Notes under the pieces: model-generated
What the model was told of the DNA's origin: nothing
Database searches by the model: none
The model's input: only the letters and a program-made list of their open reading frames with translations
Part shown: positions 1 to 11,777 of the stretch, in pieces
How the letters are laid out: each line of letters starts with the position of its first letter
Numbering within the stretch: the first letter of the stretch is position 1
Made by a program: the position numbers and the translations under genes
From: Anniella stebbinsi
Lineage: Eukaryota > Chordata > Lepidosauria > Squamata > Anniellidae
Assembly (NCBI GenBank): GCA_029215795.1
Contig: JARDYH010000001.1
Span: 230,419,654-230,483,653, forward strand
Length of the DNA: 64,000 nucleotides
Reading direction: 5' to 3'

Positions 1-122
1 CCCATAGCCGAAGATCTCTGGGCGGTTTACAAAAATTAAAAGATTGAACACTAAAAAGACAATATACAAAATTTAAAACCATTAACATAAAACAGCTGAC
101 ATTTAAAACATTTTAAACTGTT
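1..122 (-). mobile_element. LINE 3' tail (L2/CR1-like), cut by window edge
   Basis: Read on the minus strand this is a T-rich stretch ending in a motif meaning 'gtaaaccgcccagag' followed by 'cttcggctatggg'. The same 3' end is seen at 38537-38693 on the plus strand, where it runs into an AAATA-rich tail. Such ends are common for squamate L2/CR1-type retroposons. The tail itself lies outside the window. No coding sequence remains. The exact LINE clade is an inference. Confidence 0.6.
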
Positions 123-482
123 AAGCCTGGCCACAAAGTCAGTTAAAACCTCAACTTAAGCTGTTCTATGTGCACAAAACTGTGGAAGATGGGTGCCCCA
201 TGAAATGGCATTTACATGTATCTGTTTATATTCATATGCCCAGAGTTTTTTTACAAGGCCAAACTCTCAGAAATTATAACTTTCTATCATCATTATATAT
301 ATACACACATTTCATTTAATCCATGTGGAAATCTACAAGTTAGTCTCCCATTCACTGTGCATACATTTTGAAATGACCCCATGCGATGTATAACGTGTCG
401 GAAGTCTCATAGTCTTAGGCCTAATCTATACCAAGCAGGATATTGCACTATGAAAGTGGTATGAAAGGGGTATATATAAAAG

Positions 483-1130
483 TAGGGTGACCATATGGAA
501 AGGAGGACAGGGCTCCTGTATCTTTAAGAATTGTATTGAAAGGGGAATTTCAGCAGGTGTCATTTGTACGCATGCAGCACCTGCTGAAATTCCTTCTCCA
601 TCACAACAGTTCAAGCTGCAAGAGCCCTGCTCTCTTTTGTATCTGGTCACGCTAGTATAGCTCCTGCAGCTTGAACTGTTGTGATGAAGAGGGGATTTTA
701 CCACGTGCTGCGTGTGGACAAATGTAGGGTGACCAGATAAAATCCAGGTCAGGGCTCATGTAACTTTAACAGTTGTAGAGAAAAGGGAATTTCAGCCAGA
801 GTCATTTGTATGCAATTAGTTCCTGGTGAAATTCCCTCTTCATCACAACAGTTAAAGGTGCATGCACTATACTAGAGTGACCATATACAAAAGAAGGCAA
901 GGCCCCTGCAACTTTAACAGTTGTGATGAAGAGGGAATTTCACCAGGAACTAATTGCATACAAATGACACTGGCTGAAATTCCCTTTTCTCTACAACTGT
1001 TAAAGTTACATGAGCCCTGACCTGGATTTTATCTGGCCACCCTAGACAAATGACACCTGCTGAAATTTCCTTTTCTGTACATCTGTTAAAGATACAGGAG
1101 CCCTGTCCTCCTTTTCATATGGTCACACTA
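483..1130. mobile_element. hAT MITE of the TAGGGTGACCA family, interrupted
   Basis: It starts TAGGGTGACCATATGGAAAG and ends with the inverse (…CATATGGTCACACTA). This is the subfamily whose hairpin loop reads 'catgcagcacctg'. It is split by a younger copy at 725-1044, so its own sequence is 483-724 plus 1053-1130. It sits in the left arm of the Harbinger-like element. Its own target duplication is no longer clean: 'tataaaag' on the left, only 'aagg' on the right, probably a small deletion. Confidence 0.75.
725..1044. mobile_element. hAT MITE of the TAGGGTGACCA family, intact
   Basis: A 320-bp element with ends TAGGGTGACCAGATAAAATC and GATTTTATCTGGCCACCCTA. It is flanked by perfect 8-bp direct repeats GACAAATG (717-724 and 1045-1052), diagnostic of hAT insertion. 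It is a palindrome of palindromes: the whole element is an inverted repeat, and each half is itself an imperfect hairpin around 'gggaatttca … tgaaattccc'. No coding capacity. Inserted into the older copy 483-1130. Confidence 0.88.
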
Positions 1131-1662
1131 AAGGCAGGAGCCACAGTACAGTGTTTATCACATGCGTGGTTTAATGCACACCTGCCGTGATTGTGATCCA
1201 CTTTTTCACTGCTGGACTCACATGACATCATCCCCGTCGTGCTGTTCTCTCACAATGCGCCTGCAGTTGCTCGTTTCTCTTTTGATCTATCCCTGAACGG
1301 GCAAAGTCCAAAACGCAAATTTGGAACAGGCAAGCTGAGGTATTGCAGCAATATCGACCATGTGTGATTTAAAACGCTAGACTCTCATAGGAAATGGAGG
1401 GGGAACCAGCAGAAGCAAACCAGGGGAAAAAAGAAGGTGAGATGAAGCTCTACTGCTTTATAGTGGTATTGAAGTGCACTGACAACTGTTGGGGCCCATT
1501 TACACATACCATATACTGCTTCCATAGTGCTTTATCCTACTTGGTGTGGCTCCTGCCTTTTATATACCATTTTCAGACCACTTTCATATAGCAATATCCT
1601 GCTTGGTGTAGATTAGGCCTTAGTCTGGAACCATGCTTGCTGAGTCAATTCCTGCAATGGCA

Positions 1663-1803
1663 TGGGAAACAGATATTGACCATTTCTCCCACTCTCCATA
1701 TTAGCGACTTCTTGAAGGAAAGAGTCCAACATCGAGAGGGAGAGTCAAGTAATGAACAGGATCAATCAGTCCTAAGTACTTTGCATGATGGATGGCTCAT
1801 CTC
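1663..1803. repeat. Duplicated segment, copy 1
   Basis: About 140 bases nearly identical to 11637-11777, running directly into a TAGGGTGACCA hAT element in both places. It contains marks such as 'ctcccactctccatattagc' and 'gatggatggctcatctc'. Only one or two substitutions are visible between copies. I do not recognise the sequence; it has no convincing reading frame. Both copies lie just downstream of a Harbinger-like element of the same family. Confidence 0.75.
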
Positions 1804-2123
1804 TAGGGTGACCAGATAAAATCCAGGTCAGGGCTCATGTAACTTTAACAGTGGTAGAGAAAAGGGAATTTCAGCAGGTGTCATTTGCATGCAATTAGTT
1901 CCTGGTGAAATTCCCTCTTCATCACAACTGTTAAAGGTGCAGGCACTATACTAGAGTGACCATATACAAAAGAAGGCAGGGCCTCTGCAACTTTAACTGT
2001 TGTGATGAAGAGGGAATTTCACCAGGAACTAATTGCATACAAATGACACTGGTTGAAATTCCCTTTTCTCTACAACTGCTAAAGTTACATGAGCCCTGTC
2101 CTCCTTTTCAGATGGTCAGCCTA
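1804..2123. mobile_element. hAT MITE of the TAGGGTGACCA family, chimeric ends
   Basis: The left end is of the '…CAGATAAAATCCAGG' type, but the right end is of the '…CCTTTTCAGATGGTCAGCCTA' type. Most other copies have matching ends. No 8-bp duplication is present: CTCATCTC precedes it and GGATAGGG follows. The related copy at 11778-12078 has CTCATCTC on both sides. This copy therefore looks like a recombinant between two MITEs. Confidence 0.8.
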
Positions 2124-3799
2124 GGATAGGGGTTGATTACATTCCACTCTGACTGGAAGTCAATATGAAGATTCTAGATTGACGAAGCCTGGTAGAAATA
2201 GTAGGAGCCTCATCTTGTACACTTGCTTATTCAACAGGATAGTATCTATTGCATTTCAGACTCCAGGATTTTCCCAACCCCTCTCCCTACAGGCCTAGAT
2301 TCAAGAATGGCTACCCAGGGCTTGGGCTAGGTCCTAAATCCATGGCAGGGCCAGCTTAGCATAGCCGGGTGTCCTCATTTGCAGAGGTTTGACGACGCCT
2401 TTAACCAAGTGCCCTCTGTTGGGCCCCCTCCTACATCCATGGGCACCCCTGGTGTGCTTACATGGTGTGGCAACAGTAGTGGCTGCTCCAATCAATGCCA
2501 GGTTGACTCCTGAGCCTGGGAAAACAGAGGCCACTGTTTTAATTTCCCAAATTTTCCTCAAAGTAGCATTGCAAGGGAAATTTAAATAACAGCTCCATAC
2601 CCTCACAGAGGGCCACCATTTTAATTTTTCACAACGCCCCAGAATTATGCAATGTCTGAGGGAAATTAAAATGGCAGTTCCCATTCCCAGCTGCTTAGGG
2701 CTGCGCAGTCCACCAGGAAATGAAAAATACCTAAAGGGACCCCAAGGGTGGGCCCCTATGAGGCACTGGGGCCCTAGCAGCTGTCCAAGGATGCGGTGTA
2801 CTACTACTTACTCAAATCCTGCACTTTGGAATTTGTAGTGAACTTTAATATATTGCCCACAGCTCAGAAAAACAGTATAGAGAATGCCACAATGAATGGC
2901 AAACCAAAATGTCTACAAAGTCCTGAGTATTTAAGGAGTAACAAGCAGTTGTTTGGAATAATATCAAAAGGATAACAAGAATCAAATGGAATGCAGAGTG
3001 CTTTCGAGAAGAGAGGAACTCACAAACAGCTGGCTTGCTTTAACAGGATGCAAAGTACAAAATCTCAGGCAAGCATTATTTGTTCAGCGACCCAGCAGGC
3101 TGAAGTCTGGGGCACGAAGGTCCTTTAGCTCTAGGCGAAATTGTCTCTATGAGCTTAGTTGCTAGCAGGTCAGTGCCGGGCAATTAAGCTTCTCGCCCTG
3201 AAAAATATAAATCTCGCTTTAGCCTTCATGGGGGAAAATACATGTTTAACAAGTGTCTGGAGCTTTCTCTGTGCAGCTTTCTTCGTCTTACAATCTCTGT
3301 GAGTATTACAGAGTTTGTGCCTGTTTGGAAGCAAATATAAGTTATTCAATTAAGAAAGCAAGTTGCATATCCCAGAAGCATCAGAGTGAGTACTTTAAAA
3401 GGATATTATATGTGTGTGTGTGCAGACACAGTGTGGGGGGGGGGGAGAGATGTTTACGCTCTACACAGGCACCATATGTACTATTGTAAAGACCTTACAT
3501 GGCAACGAAATGGTTACTTGATTTTCAAACTCATTCCAACTCTGAATGAAGCTAGTGAAACTGCACCTAATGAACCTTGCTAAACTAAAGTATAATATAT
3601 TTAAACTCACATGGGAAAATAGAAGTGGAGAACAACGCCCATACGTGGATCATCACCGCTCATGTTTTTCAAAAAGTGGCCATGGTATTTTATTCTCAAG
3701 GTTCTGTAATTTGGGGTATAACATGTAATTTGGAGAGTGGGGGGGGAGAATACACCTATTCCCTTTGAAGAGGGAAATATTATTTTCTTTCCAATGTAT
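2124..3799. other. Unclassified non-coding stretch
   Basis: No exon-like or recognisable repeat sequence seen. It includes imperfect inverted pieces around 2540-2690 ('ggaaatttaaat' / 'attaaaatggcagttcc') and a run of nine G at about 3433. The short reading frames here have no family features. Confidence 0.4.
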
Positions 3800-4245
3800 A
3801 TTTGTGGTCTTGCTACACATATGTGCCAAATTTGAGATCGATCCCTCCAACCCTTGATTTTATGTGGATTTATTAAAGATCATTTCAGTTCTGACAGATC
3901 AGAATGACAGCTCGCCACGTGTGTTCATTCAGACCTGTCAGAACGGAAACAATCTTTAAAAAATTCATATAAAATTGAGGGTTGGAGGGATCGATCTCAA
4001 ATGTCATACACATACTTAGGCATACCCCATAAGCACTGTGACCAAGTTTCAAGCCTCTAATTTTTAAAATACAGAAGTTATAAGTATATTTATATAGCAG
4101 TCCGATAAAATAAAATTGCCCAAAAATTATCATCTCCGATGATTATCATAGGTTTTTCTATCGTAATGTCATAGTTAAACACATGCACGATAACAACCTT
4201 ATCGTAGCGTTATCGTACATTTTAACAATACAATATACATCCCTA
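3800..4245. mobile_element. hAT MITE of the TAGGGATGTGCATCG family, left-truncated
   Basis: It contains the paired inverted core 'gatcgatccctccaaccc' / 'gggttggagggatcgatc' and the outer block 'ttatcgtacattttaac' ending ATACATCCCTA at 4245. It matches 51757-52441 and 58205-58852. The left terminal arm is missing or eroded, so only the right half and central palindrome are recognisable. No target duplication can be assigned. Confidence 0.65.
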
Positions 4246-4351
4246 ATATTAATTCTCTGCCAAGGAGGGATCACTGCTCTGGGTCCTGGATTGTATCATG
4301 AATGGCACAAGGAATGAAATGGAAAGAATGTGGTTCTAAAGTGGGTTGGGG

Positions 4352-4399
4352 GAGCTGTAGGCCAAAGCATCTGGAGGGCCACAAGTTGCCCACCCCTGC
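4352..4399. mobile_element. Single arm of a 'gggcaacttgtggcc' hAT MITE
   Basis: The sequence 'gtaggccaaagcatctgg' followed by 'agttgcccacccctg' is one terminal arm of a palindromic hAT family common in squamates. The opposite arm is absent. Confidence 0.55.
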
Positions 4400-4920
4400 T
4401 ATAAGGCAAGCAACTTTATCTTATGTCAACATGACTGTACCAAACCGTCTCATTTAGTCCACTAAATAGATTTGTGGAAAGGAGAGAAGAGAAAAGAAGT
4501 GGACATTATATCAATATGGGTGTGCAGCGAAATAAGAACATTAAAAAGCAGATTGAAAGAATAAGCCAGTGAAAAACAAAACAGAGGTTGTGAAAACAAC
4601 AGCCAGGATGTGACTCAGCACACAGCTTCAAAGAGATAAAACAGGATGGACACAAACCAGAAGACACATGTTGGTCCCCCCCCCCTAAAGTAAGTTCCAA
4701 GTGACTCTTAAATGATAGCTATTTTCAAATGATGTCTCTTGAAACAAAATTAGTTCGAAATATACAAGTGTGTCATGATCTGCCTAGATAATGTAGCTTC
4801 AAGAAGTAGTCACTGAATTTGTTTGCTTTCCAGTCCGCTTCCCTCCACATTCCTTTTTCATTGCGTATTGTGTCTATTGGATTTGTGTCTTTTCTTTTCA
4901 TCTCTGGACAGTACTTACAG

Positions 4921-5122
4921 ACTGGCTGCTTGTAGCTCAGTGGTACAATGGCAGAGATTATGAATGGCATGCAGAAGGTCTCCAGTTCAATCCTTGGCAT
5001 CTCCAGATAGGGGTTGGAAAAACTCCTAAAACCCTGGGAAGCCACTACCAGTTGGCAATAGTGGGCTAGATGGACCAAGGGTCAGACTCAGAATAAGGCA
5101 GTTTCCTGTGCTTCTACTTAGA
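4921..5122 (+). mobile_element. tRNA-derived SINE
   Basis: The 5' part keeps pol III promoter boxes: A-box-like TAGCTCAGTGG near 4933 and B-box-like CCAGTTCAATCC near 4982. The body follows with 'gatggaccaagggtcagactc' split around 5070-5092 and ends 'aaggcagtttcctgtgcttc'. The same SINE is at 57811-58102. Widespread in squamate genomes; it uses LINE machinery in trans. Confidence 0.75.
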
Positions 5123-5278
5123 AACTCTACAGAGTTTTGCAAGTGAATCGATTGTCCTCCTCCTCCCATTTCTCCTGCCTCAAGCCCTGGCAATAGAGTG
5201 CAATTCTCAAAAGTCCATCTAGGTAACTAGGGAATGTATATGCGTATGGAATGGACAGTATCTCTCTGTCCTGATGGC

Positions 5279-5434
5279 TGCATGAGATAACCATGATGGC
5301 TTAGTGTGTCATGTGAATGGCATTTTTCCTAACTGTGTTGCCTACTTAACCATGGTTTAACCATGCTCACTAACCACTTGCTGAAAAAATGTTAGTAGCC
5401 CTAACCATGGCTTAGCATATTGTCTGAACAGGGC
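5279..5434. mobile_element. Harbinger-like inverted repeat ('accatggtt' family)
   Basis: Repeated 'taaccatgg' blocks in both orientations and an end reading 'attgtctgaacagggcc' mark a palindromic MITE whose termini resemble the element at 22906-23131. The left end is diverged and no target duplication is clear. Confidence 0.45.
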
Positions 5435-6061
5435 CTCTATGAAGTTGTTTCAGGAGATTTAATTCACCAGTGCCTCCAAGTGGCATTCAAGCAAGCAGTC
5501 ACACTTTGGGAAGTTGTGTGGACCCACAAGCAGATGGTAGCCAAATATGACAAGATTCTGATGGAGAAGCAAACCTATTAGTTTTAGCGCCATAGAGCCT
5601 ACATTTCCAGGATGAGATTTTTACGATTAAAAATAGTCACCAACAGCAACCCATAATGTTCATCTTTACAACTGCAGCTGCTCAAGTAACAGAAAAACCA
5701 CACACTTGCCTGCCTGCCCGCCCGATCGTTAGAATTAAATAGCTATCATTTTAGATATTATCTTTTTAATTTAAAAATTCTCCTTTCTGCACTACGTATC
5801 ATATTAACCATATTTACACGTACAAAACAAAAGAGCTGGAGACCAAGAAACAATATCAGCACAGATGAACTTAATCACTTCCAAATAAGGAATATAGAAA
5901 ACCTCCAAACAAGTAATATAAAAAACCCTAATAATTTCAAAACAAGGAATATGGAAAACTGGGATTTTGTCTATTCATTTGTCCCTCTCCACACATTTAC
6001 ATGTAAAGTGGCCATGGTTAATGTCTACTTGTCTATGAGGTCCTGTAAATGAGTGTTTTAT
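5435..6061. other. Unclassified AT-rich stretch
   Basis: No gene or clear repeat. Two short near-repeats 'aaataaggaatatagaaaac' occur at about 5882 and 5941. Confidence 0.35.
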
Positions 6062-6370
6062 AGGATGCTCATGACTGGGCACTCACGGATGTTCATGGGT
6101 CATTTTGACGCTGCCATCAGCCTCCTGCGTGTCTCTTGCTCCGTTCCTCAGTTTAAGTGGCAAAAAATAAACCTCAGAAAACCCAATTTTTCTGAGATAT
6201 GTTGGTATTTGTCTAGATGGCACTGATCCATTGAATTGTATGGCCCACGTGGTCACTGTTCTCTTCCTTGTGTAATTACAGCTAGTTGCAAATGCAGAAG
6301 AGAAGCAGGAAGCAGAGCCACAGGAAGGGAATGCGATTTCCCCCATCTGAAGGAGCTCTATATTACACAC
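6062..6370. repeat. Dispersed repeat shared with 60671-61005
   Basis: It begins with 'gactgggcactcacggat' and 'cctcctgcgtg', found again at 60671. Both copies end near 'ggagctc'. The centres differ. I cannot place it in a family; a degraded DNA transposon is likely because only the outer parts are conserved. Confidence 0.45.
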
Positions 6371-7559
6371 GCCTGTCTAGCTATACATAGTCACAGAGAG
6401 TTGGATTTACCCATAATATAAACATTATGAATACAGACCTTTATAGTTTAGCTCAGTGACATGGAAAACATTTTATTTAACTAAGAATAAAGCAACTAAT
6501 GGTTTATTGTTTCTGTTTAGATGAGGCCTTTGGGGCTTTATGGCTGCACATTCCAAAGTTACAGCCTCAGTTGAGAGGCATTTTGCGGTTATCTTTGTCA
6601 AGGCTTCTGTGTGGGAGGATTTGGCTTGACTATGGATCTTTTCCAGTGAAGCCTGCATGAATGAAGGACTGGGCTTGTCACAGTGAAAGCGGGTTGCCTT
6701 CAAAAAGAAAGCCTCTACAAATACACAAAGCTCATTGTGTTAGTAAAATATCTGGTATAGTTCAGGTTATTTGCTACTTTAGGTAGAAGGGATCCTATGC
6801 ACAAAACAGATGACAGTAGACGATGATCCAAAATCTTGGCAGCCACCCAAACGCTAAGCAAGCACAGCAAAGAATTACCATATGGTACTCCCTGGACCCC
6901 AGGAGTCCTCTTGGGAAACTGTCATGATCTTCGCTCCCTAGATAGACTTGGAAGACTCGGAAAGTAAATCCCTCCTAATCCAAAATGCTCCATTGCTCAC
7001 TTAATGTTATTCACAGTGAGACACTTTCTGATGGAAATGTACTATCGCCATGTCCTTCAGGACTTAATTGGGAAAAACTCCAGTTGATTTTAAAAGGGAA
7101 TTGAACGAAATGATGCCAGGTTTCATTGAGAGATACTGAAGCTGTTTCTTTCAACCAACAGGCTTGAGTCTGCTGTGAAGGAAGTCTATACAGTGTCCTC
7201 CGCCAAGCTCTAGAGCCTGCTAGGAACTGCAAAAACATCAGCCTAGTGTGCTAACCATGTTTTCCCCATACCTATTGTCAATGAGTAACATATGGTCCCT
7301 TCCTTATTATTTTCATAGTGCATTATTCCCAGAGATTTTCTTTTTCTGATAATGGAGGGAAATGTAAAGGTGATGAATATTAGTATCCATCGTTGTATAA
7401 CACAGCAGAGGCTCTTGAGTTATCCAAGATTGAAGCAGGAATGATCAGCAGCTTCCGTGACCCCAAAGGATGTATCACTCCTTTCAGGGATACCCCCTCC
7501 CAACAGAAAATCTCCTTGCCTCTAGACCTCAGTCCATTATCTAGCCTCTGTAGGCCTCA
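6371..7559. other. Unclassified non-coding stretch
   Basis: AT-rich unique-looking DNA. No exon, RNA gene or repeat family could be supported. Confidence 0.35.
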
Positions 7560-7860
7560 AACCTTCACATATGCATTTTTTTGTATGTAGTTTTGCCTAA
7601 TATATGTATTTTCTTCATTTTACCTAGTTTTCCATTTTTAAATTGTCATTTTTACTAATATATGCATTTCTGTGTGCATGTTTCCCTAACATACACTGTT
7701 TCATATGCATAATTTGGTTGGAGAACTCCATTGCAGAAGTTTGAAAAGTGTAAATTTTGAAAGATAACTGTGTTTAGGTTTGCAAGCTGCCTTGAAAGTG
7801 AGAAAATATATAAATTTACATTAAAATGCAAACGGAATGCATTTCTCCTGGCCCCTAATT
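7560..7860. mobile_element. hAT-like remnant with 'tatgcattt' modules
   Basis: Series of 'aatatatgcattt' and 'attttaccta' modules resemble the interior of the elements at 15797-16144 and 36238-36763. Terminal repeats are not recognisable, so this is a tentative call. Confidence 0.3.
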
Positions 7861-8060
7861 CTCAGAGGGTGAATTTGGTGTTTGTGTGCAGGTAAGAGAG
7901 GAATCTGGCATTTTCAGAGGATGATCAGGGACACTTATTGGTTGTGGTGGTGGCAGCTCTCTCTCGCTTTTGCATTGTTGCTACTCTAAGAACAGCTCCT
8001 CTCAGTGGCCACCTGCAGATGGCAGCCATTTTTTTGTGCCCAAAATGATCTTGGAAACAA

Positions 8061-8378
8061 TAGGCTGACCATATGCAAAGGAGGACAGGGCTCATGTAAC
8101 TAACAGTTGTAGAGAAAAGGGAATTTCAGCCGGTGTCATTTGTATGCAATTAGTTCCTGGTGAAATTCCCTCTTCATCGCAACAGTTAAAGTTGTAGAGG
8201 CCCTGCCTTCTTTTGTATATGGTCACTCTAGTATAGTGCCTGCAACTTTAACTGTTGTGATGAACAGGGAATTTCACCAGGAACTAATTGCATACAAATG
8301 ACAACGGCAGAAATTCCCTTTTCTCTACAACTGTTAAAGTTACATGAGCCCTGTCCTCCTTTTCATATGGTTAGCCTA
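8061..8378. mobile_element. hAT MITE of the TAGGGTGACCA family, intact
   Basis: Ends TAGGCTGACCATATGCAAAG and CTTTTCATATGGTTAGCCTA are flanked by perfect 8-bp duplications GGAAACAA (8053-8060, 8379-8386). It has the same nested palindrome as the other copies: an outer inverted repeat, with each half a hairpin around 'ctggtgaaattccctcttc'. Central join near 'ctctagtatagtgcc'. Non-coding. Confidence 0.88.
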
Positions 8379-8386
8379 GGAAACAA

Positions 8387-9137
8387 TGCTACATTGTGAT
8401 ACTGCACTGAACCGCAAAACTGATGGTCCGTGTGGTCATTTTGAAAGCACCTGTCACCAGTTGCTGGGAGAGAGGACATGAATAACTCATTATAGCTCTA
8501 TACTTGCCAGCACCTGTGGCAATGTCACAAAAAACCTATATAAAATATAAAAAGAACCGGCTGTCACTGCTGCAACCAGTAAACAGTTCCAAACCTTGGG
8601 ATGAATTTTGCCTGCCTTCCAAAATTGCACCTTTTTTGCTTCCTGCCCCTTCAAAGTTCAAGCTGAAACTTTTCACTGGAAAATGTTTTAGCTCAGCACT
8701 TTTTAAAATCTTTGTCTAAAAATGTCTATAGCATGTCTGCAATGCTTAGTGTAAGTTCCAGACTGAATACTAAGTACCATCTGGTATACGTGTAAGTTTC
8801 AGTGACTGCCCATCTATATTTCTAATCTTTGCTCACTGAAGTTTTAGGATAAGGGCTTTATATGTATTTCAATTAAATGATAACCGTAGGCAATAATTGT
8901 ATCTTTAAAAAAAGAGAGAGAAGGAAAAGAATGTGCAGTAGTTTGGGCAATCAGTTCTGTGAGGTAAAATCTACCCAATATGCTATTTCAACTTATTTTA
9001 CTATTCAGGAAGATTAATTTCTTATTGTGACAGAACTGAACCTTGTTAAGAGTTATTTCATGATCATGCTACAGTCTAGCCATAACGTTGTGCAACAGAA
9101 AGCAGACAAAGGATAATGTTTTAAAAAACCTGAATAG
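8387..9137. other. Unclassified AT-rich stretch
   Basis: No gene or known repeat seen between two hAT elements. Confidence 0.35.
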
Positions 9138-10365
9138 TAGGGGTGTGCACAGACCCCCCCGGATTGGATCGGGACCGGATCAGGACCTCCAATTTTGTTC
9201 CGGATCAGATCGGAACAAAATCAGAGATCCCCCGGATTGGATCGGACCCGATCCGAAAATCAGATGTCCAATTTTCGGATCGGCCACCATTTTTCCCCAT
9301 AGACTTGCATTGGGGGTAAGAAAGCTTTCCCCCAATGCAAGTCTATGGGGAAAAATGGTAGGGGGGGTGAGTGGGGGCCTAACTCCCCCCTCCATGTCCC
9401 TCCCCCCTCACGCTTCTTACCTGCAGGGGTCTTCTGCTCCCGTCCACTGGTGCCCACGGGCGCCAGCAGACGGCAGCAGACAACCCCGGCAGATAAGCCC
9501 CCTCCTCCCCTTCGCGCTCCTTACTTGCCGGGGCCATCCGCTGCCGTCCGTGGGCGCCAGCGGATGGCAGTGGACAGCCCCGGAAGATAAGTGGGAGCCC
9601 CCTCCCTCCTCTCCCTCATGATCCTCCTTACCTGCGGGCCCGTCCGCTGCCATCCGCTGCTGCCTGGATGGCAGCGGATGGCAGTGGACGGGCCCCGGCA
9701 GGTAAGCCCTCTCCTCCTCCTCGCACTCCTTACATGGCAGGGCCGTCTGCTGTGGATGGCCCTGGCAGGTAAGCCCCCTCCCCACAGTCATGCTCCTTAC
9801 CTGCTGGGGCCATCCGTGGATGGCCCTGGCAGGTGAGGGGTGCGAATGGGGGAGGGGGTCCAATCCTCCGATCCAACATGATCCAGATTGGGTCCTTTTC
9901 GCTCCTTACTTGCTGCATTTGCGCTTCTTACTTGTCGGGGCCATCCGCTGCCGTCCGCTGGTGCCCGCGGGCGCCAGTGGATGGCAGTGGACAGCCCCGG
10001 CAGGTAAGTGGGAGCCCCCTCCCTCCTCCACCTCGTGATCCTCCTTACCTGCGAGCCCGTCCGCTGCCATCCACTGCCGCCTGGGCGGCAGTGGATGACA
10101 ACGGATGGGCCCCGGAAGGTAAGCCCCCAAAATTGCACATTTCCCACTTAAGCTAAAGTGTATAAATGCACATTTGGGGGTAATTTGTGCATTTTGGGGG
10201 AATTTGCGCATTTGCACAAGTGCTAATTTATGCTAATTTGCATTTGTGCAAATTTAGAATCTGAAAAAAATCCAATTCCATTGATGGTTAGACAATGGAA
10301 CAAAAGGGGCCTGACAATTCATGAATCATAGATGGAATAGATTTCACATAATCCGTACATTCCTA
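9138..10365. mobile_element. GC-rich hAT-like palindromic element (composite)
   Basis: It starts TAGGGGTGTGCACAGACC, followed by repeated 'cggatcgga' blocks and a perfect hairpin 'cccatagacttgcattggggg' (arms near 9296-9350). Then comes a GC-rich block with 'ggcgcccgcgggcgcc'-type palindromes and many CTTACCTG / CAGGTAAG motifs. The right 135 bases are AT-rich and end 'GTACATTCCTA', unlike the left end. No matching 8-bp duplication (CTGAATAG vs GTTAGAAC). It is probably a fusion of two elements or an end replacement. Related to 39375-40095 and 46880-47940. Confidence 0.65.
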
Positions 10366-10373
10366 GTTAGAAC

Positions 10374-11235
10374 TACAATTCTACATTCATGATATGTTAG
10401 AATTATTAGTTTACAAAACTGTTTGCCAAGCCTGATAAAACAAACCCCAGTTCTTTGAGAATGTGCAACTTTGCATTTTAAATTCACGTAAATCCTAGCA
10501 CCCTCATGGCTACATGAATAAAATGGAAGTCCCTTCTGCGGCCACTCTCTGAGTGGTCATTTGTAGGTGGTTGGTGGTGGGCTACAGGTTCCTGGACTTT
10601 AGTACCAAGGTCCAGCCCTAGCTGGACCACTGCTCAGGCCCAGGAAATCCAGCCCTCTGGGGTTCTCTATGTCATCACATTCCCTGGCCCCATCCTCTTT
10701 CCTCCACCCATGGATCATTTTGTGGTTTCCTGTCTTTTGTGCAGTTCTCTGCTACTCTATAAGGGTGAAATGCCTCTGCTAAGGCTCAGTTACTGGCATA
10801 GCAAGCTTTAAGCCAAATTTGCTGGTATTTTCGCCCCACCCCTTTTGCCTTAGGCCCTGCCCCCTACTGGAAGAGCTATTTCAAAATGGAAATTAGTTCT
10901 CAAGCTGAAAGAGATTCAACATTCCTGCACTAGAAAAACTCACGTGAAGACCATGGCTAAGTGACCCTCCACCCAAAATGGATCAGGTATCAGCAGGCAG
11001 AAGAAATTCACCAGAATCCCAGTTATGTTATTGAATTGTTATTGAATAAGTTATTGTTCTTGGATTTTAAATGGTTTTATTTCTTGTTATGAGCTGCATT
11101 GTTATAGAGTGGTTTACAAATACTGTAAACAGATATATGAAAAAGAGTGCTCTACCTGGTGTCCACATGTGCCCCTATGAACCACCAGTTAGGCTTGTGA
11201 GCACCATGATCAGCATCTTGATACTGTGAATCCTA
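10374..11235. other. Unclassified non-coding stretch
   Basis: No exon or clear repeat family identified. Confidence 0.35.
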
Positions 11236-11488
11236 GGCCAGATCTACACCAAGCAGGATATAGCTATATGAAAGTGGTATGAAAGCAGTATATAAAGGCA
11301 GGATCTACACTACTGCTTTATAGCGGTATTGAAGTGCACTGACAACTGTTGGGGCCCATTGACACATACCATATATCACTTTCATACTGATTTCATATGC
11401 TATATCCTGCTTGGTGTAGATGTATCATGGTCCCCAACAGTTATCAGTCACTTCAATTCCACTATAAAGCAGCAGTGTAGATCCAGCC
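11236..11488. mobile_element. Harbinger-like palindromic MITE
   Basis: It starts GGCCAGATCTACACCAAG and ends …GTGTAGATCCAGCC, flanked by CTA on both sides (11233-11235, 11489-11491). It keeps the family core 'caactgttggggccca'. A second inverted block 'tactgctttatag' gives nested symmetry. Non-coding. Confidence 0.7.
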
Positions 11489-11636
11489 CTAGCAAAATGA
11501 AAGCAACAAAAGAAGAAGAAAAAGAAAGGACTGCCTAGCTAGAGGATGGAGTTGGACTCAAAAGCTGTGTATCCAAGAAGAAAGTCAAAATAAGTGTCTC
11601 CAAAATAAAGACAGGGCCTATCTGGATGGGTGGCAA

Positions 11637-11777
11637 AGGGAAACAGATATTGACCATTTCTCCCACTCTCCATATTAGCGACTTCTTGAAGGAAAGAGTC
11701 CAATATCGAGAGGGAGAGTCAAGTAATGAACAGGATCAATCAGTCCTAAGTACTTTGCATGATGGATGGCTCATCTC
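11637..11777. repeat. Duplicated segment, copy 2
   Basis: The counterpart of 1663-1803. Here the hAT element on its right keeps both target duplications, so this locus looks like the ancestral arrangement. Confidence 0.75.

Larger units (their letters stand above)
418..1619. mobile_element. Harbinger-like palindromic element, host of nested hAT copies
   Basis: The ends are inverted copies starting GGCCTAATCTA and continuing through ACCAAGCAGGATATTGC. They are flanked by TTA at 415-417 and 1620-1622, a 3-bp target duplication as expected for PIF/Harbinger transposons. The right part carries family marks shared with eight other copies here: 'ctgctttatagtggtattgaagtg' (split over short blocks) and 'caactgttggggccca'. 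The interior 1131-1440 is not seen in other copies. Two hAT elements interrupt the left arm (483-1130 and 725-1044). There is no transposase frame, so this is a non-autonomous element. Confidence 0.7.

Noticed and set aside
4921..5000. Functional tRNA gene
   Set aside because: A and B box-like sequences are present but the cloverleaf is not complete and the sequence continues into a SINE body.
9088..9621. 177-codon plus-strand frame
   Set aside because: It crosses the terminus of the GC-rich hAT-like element at 9138 and reads through its inverted repeats; there is no domain, and mirror frames exist on the minus strand.
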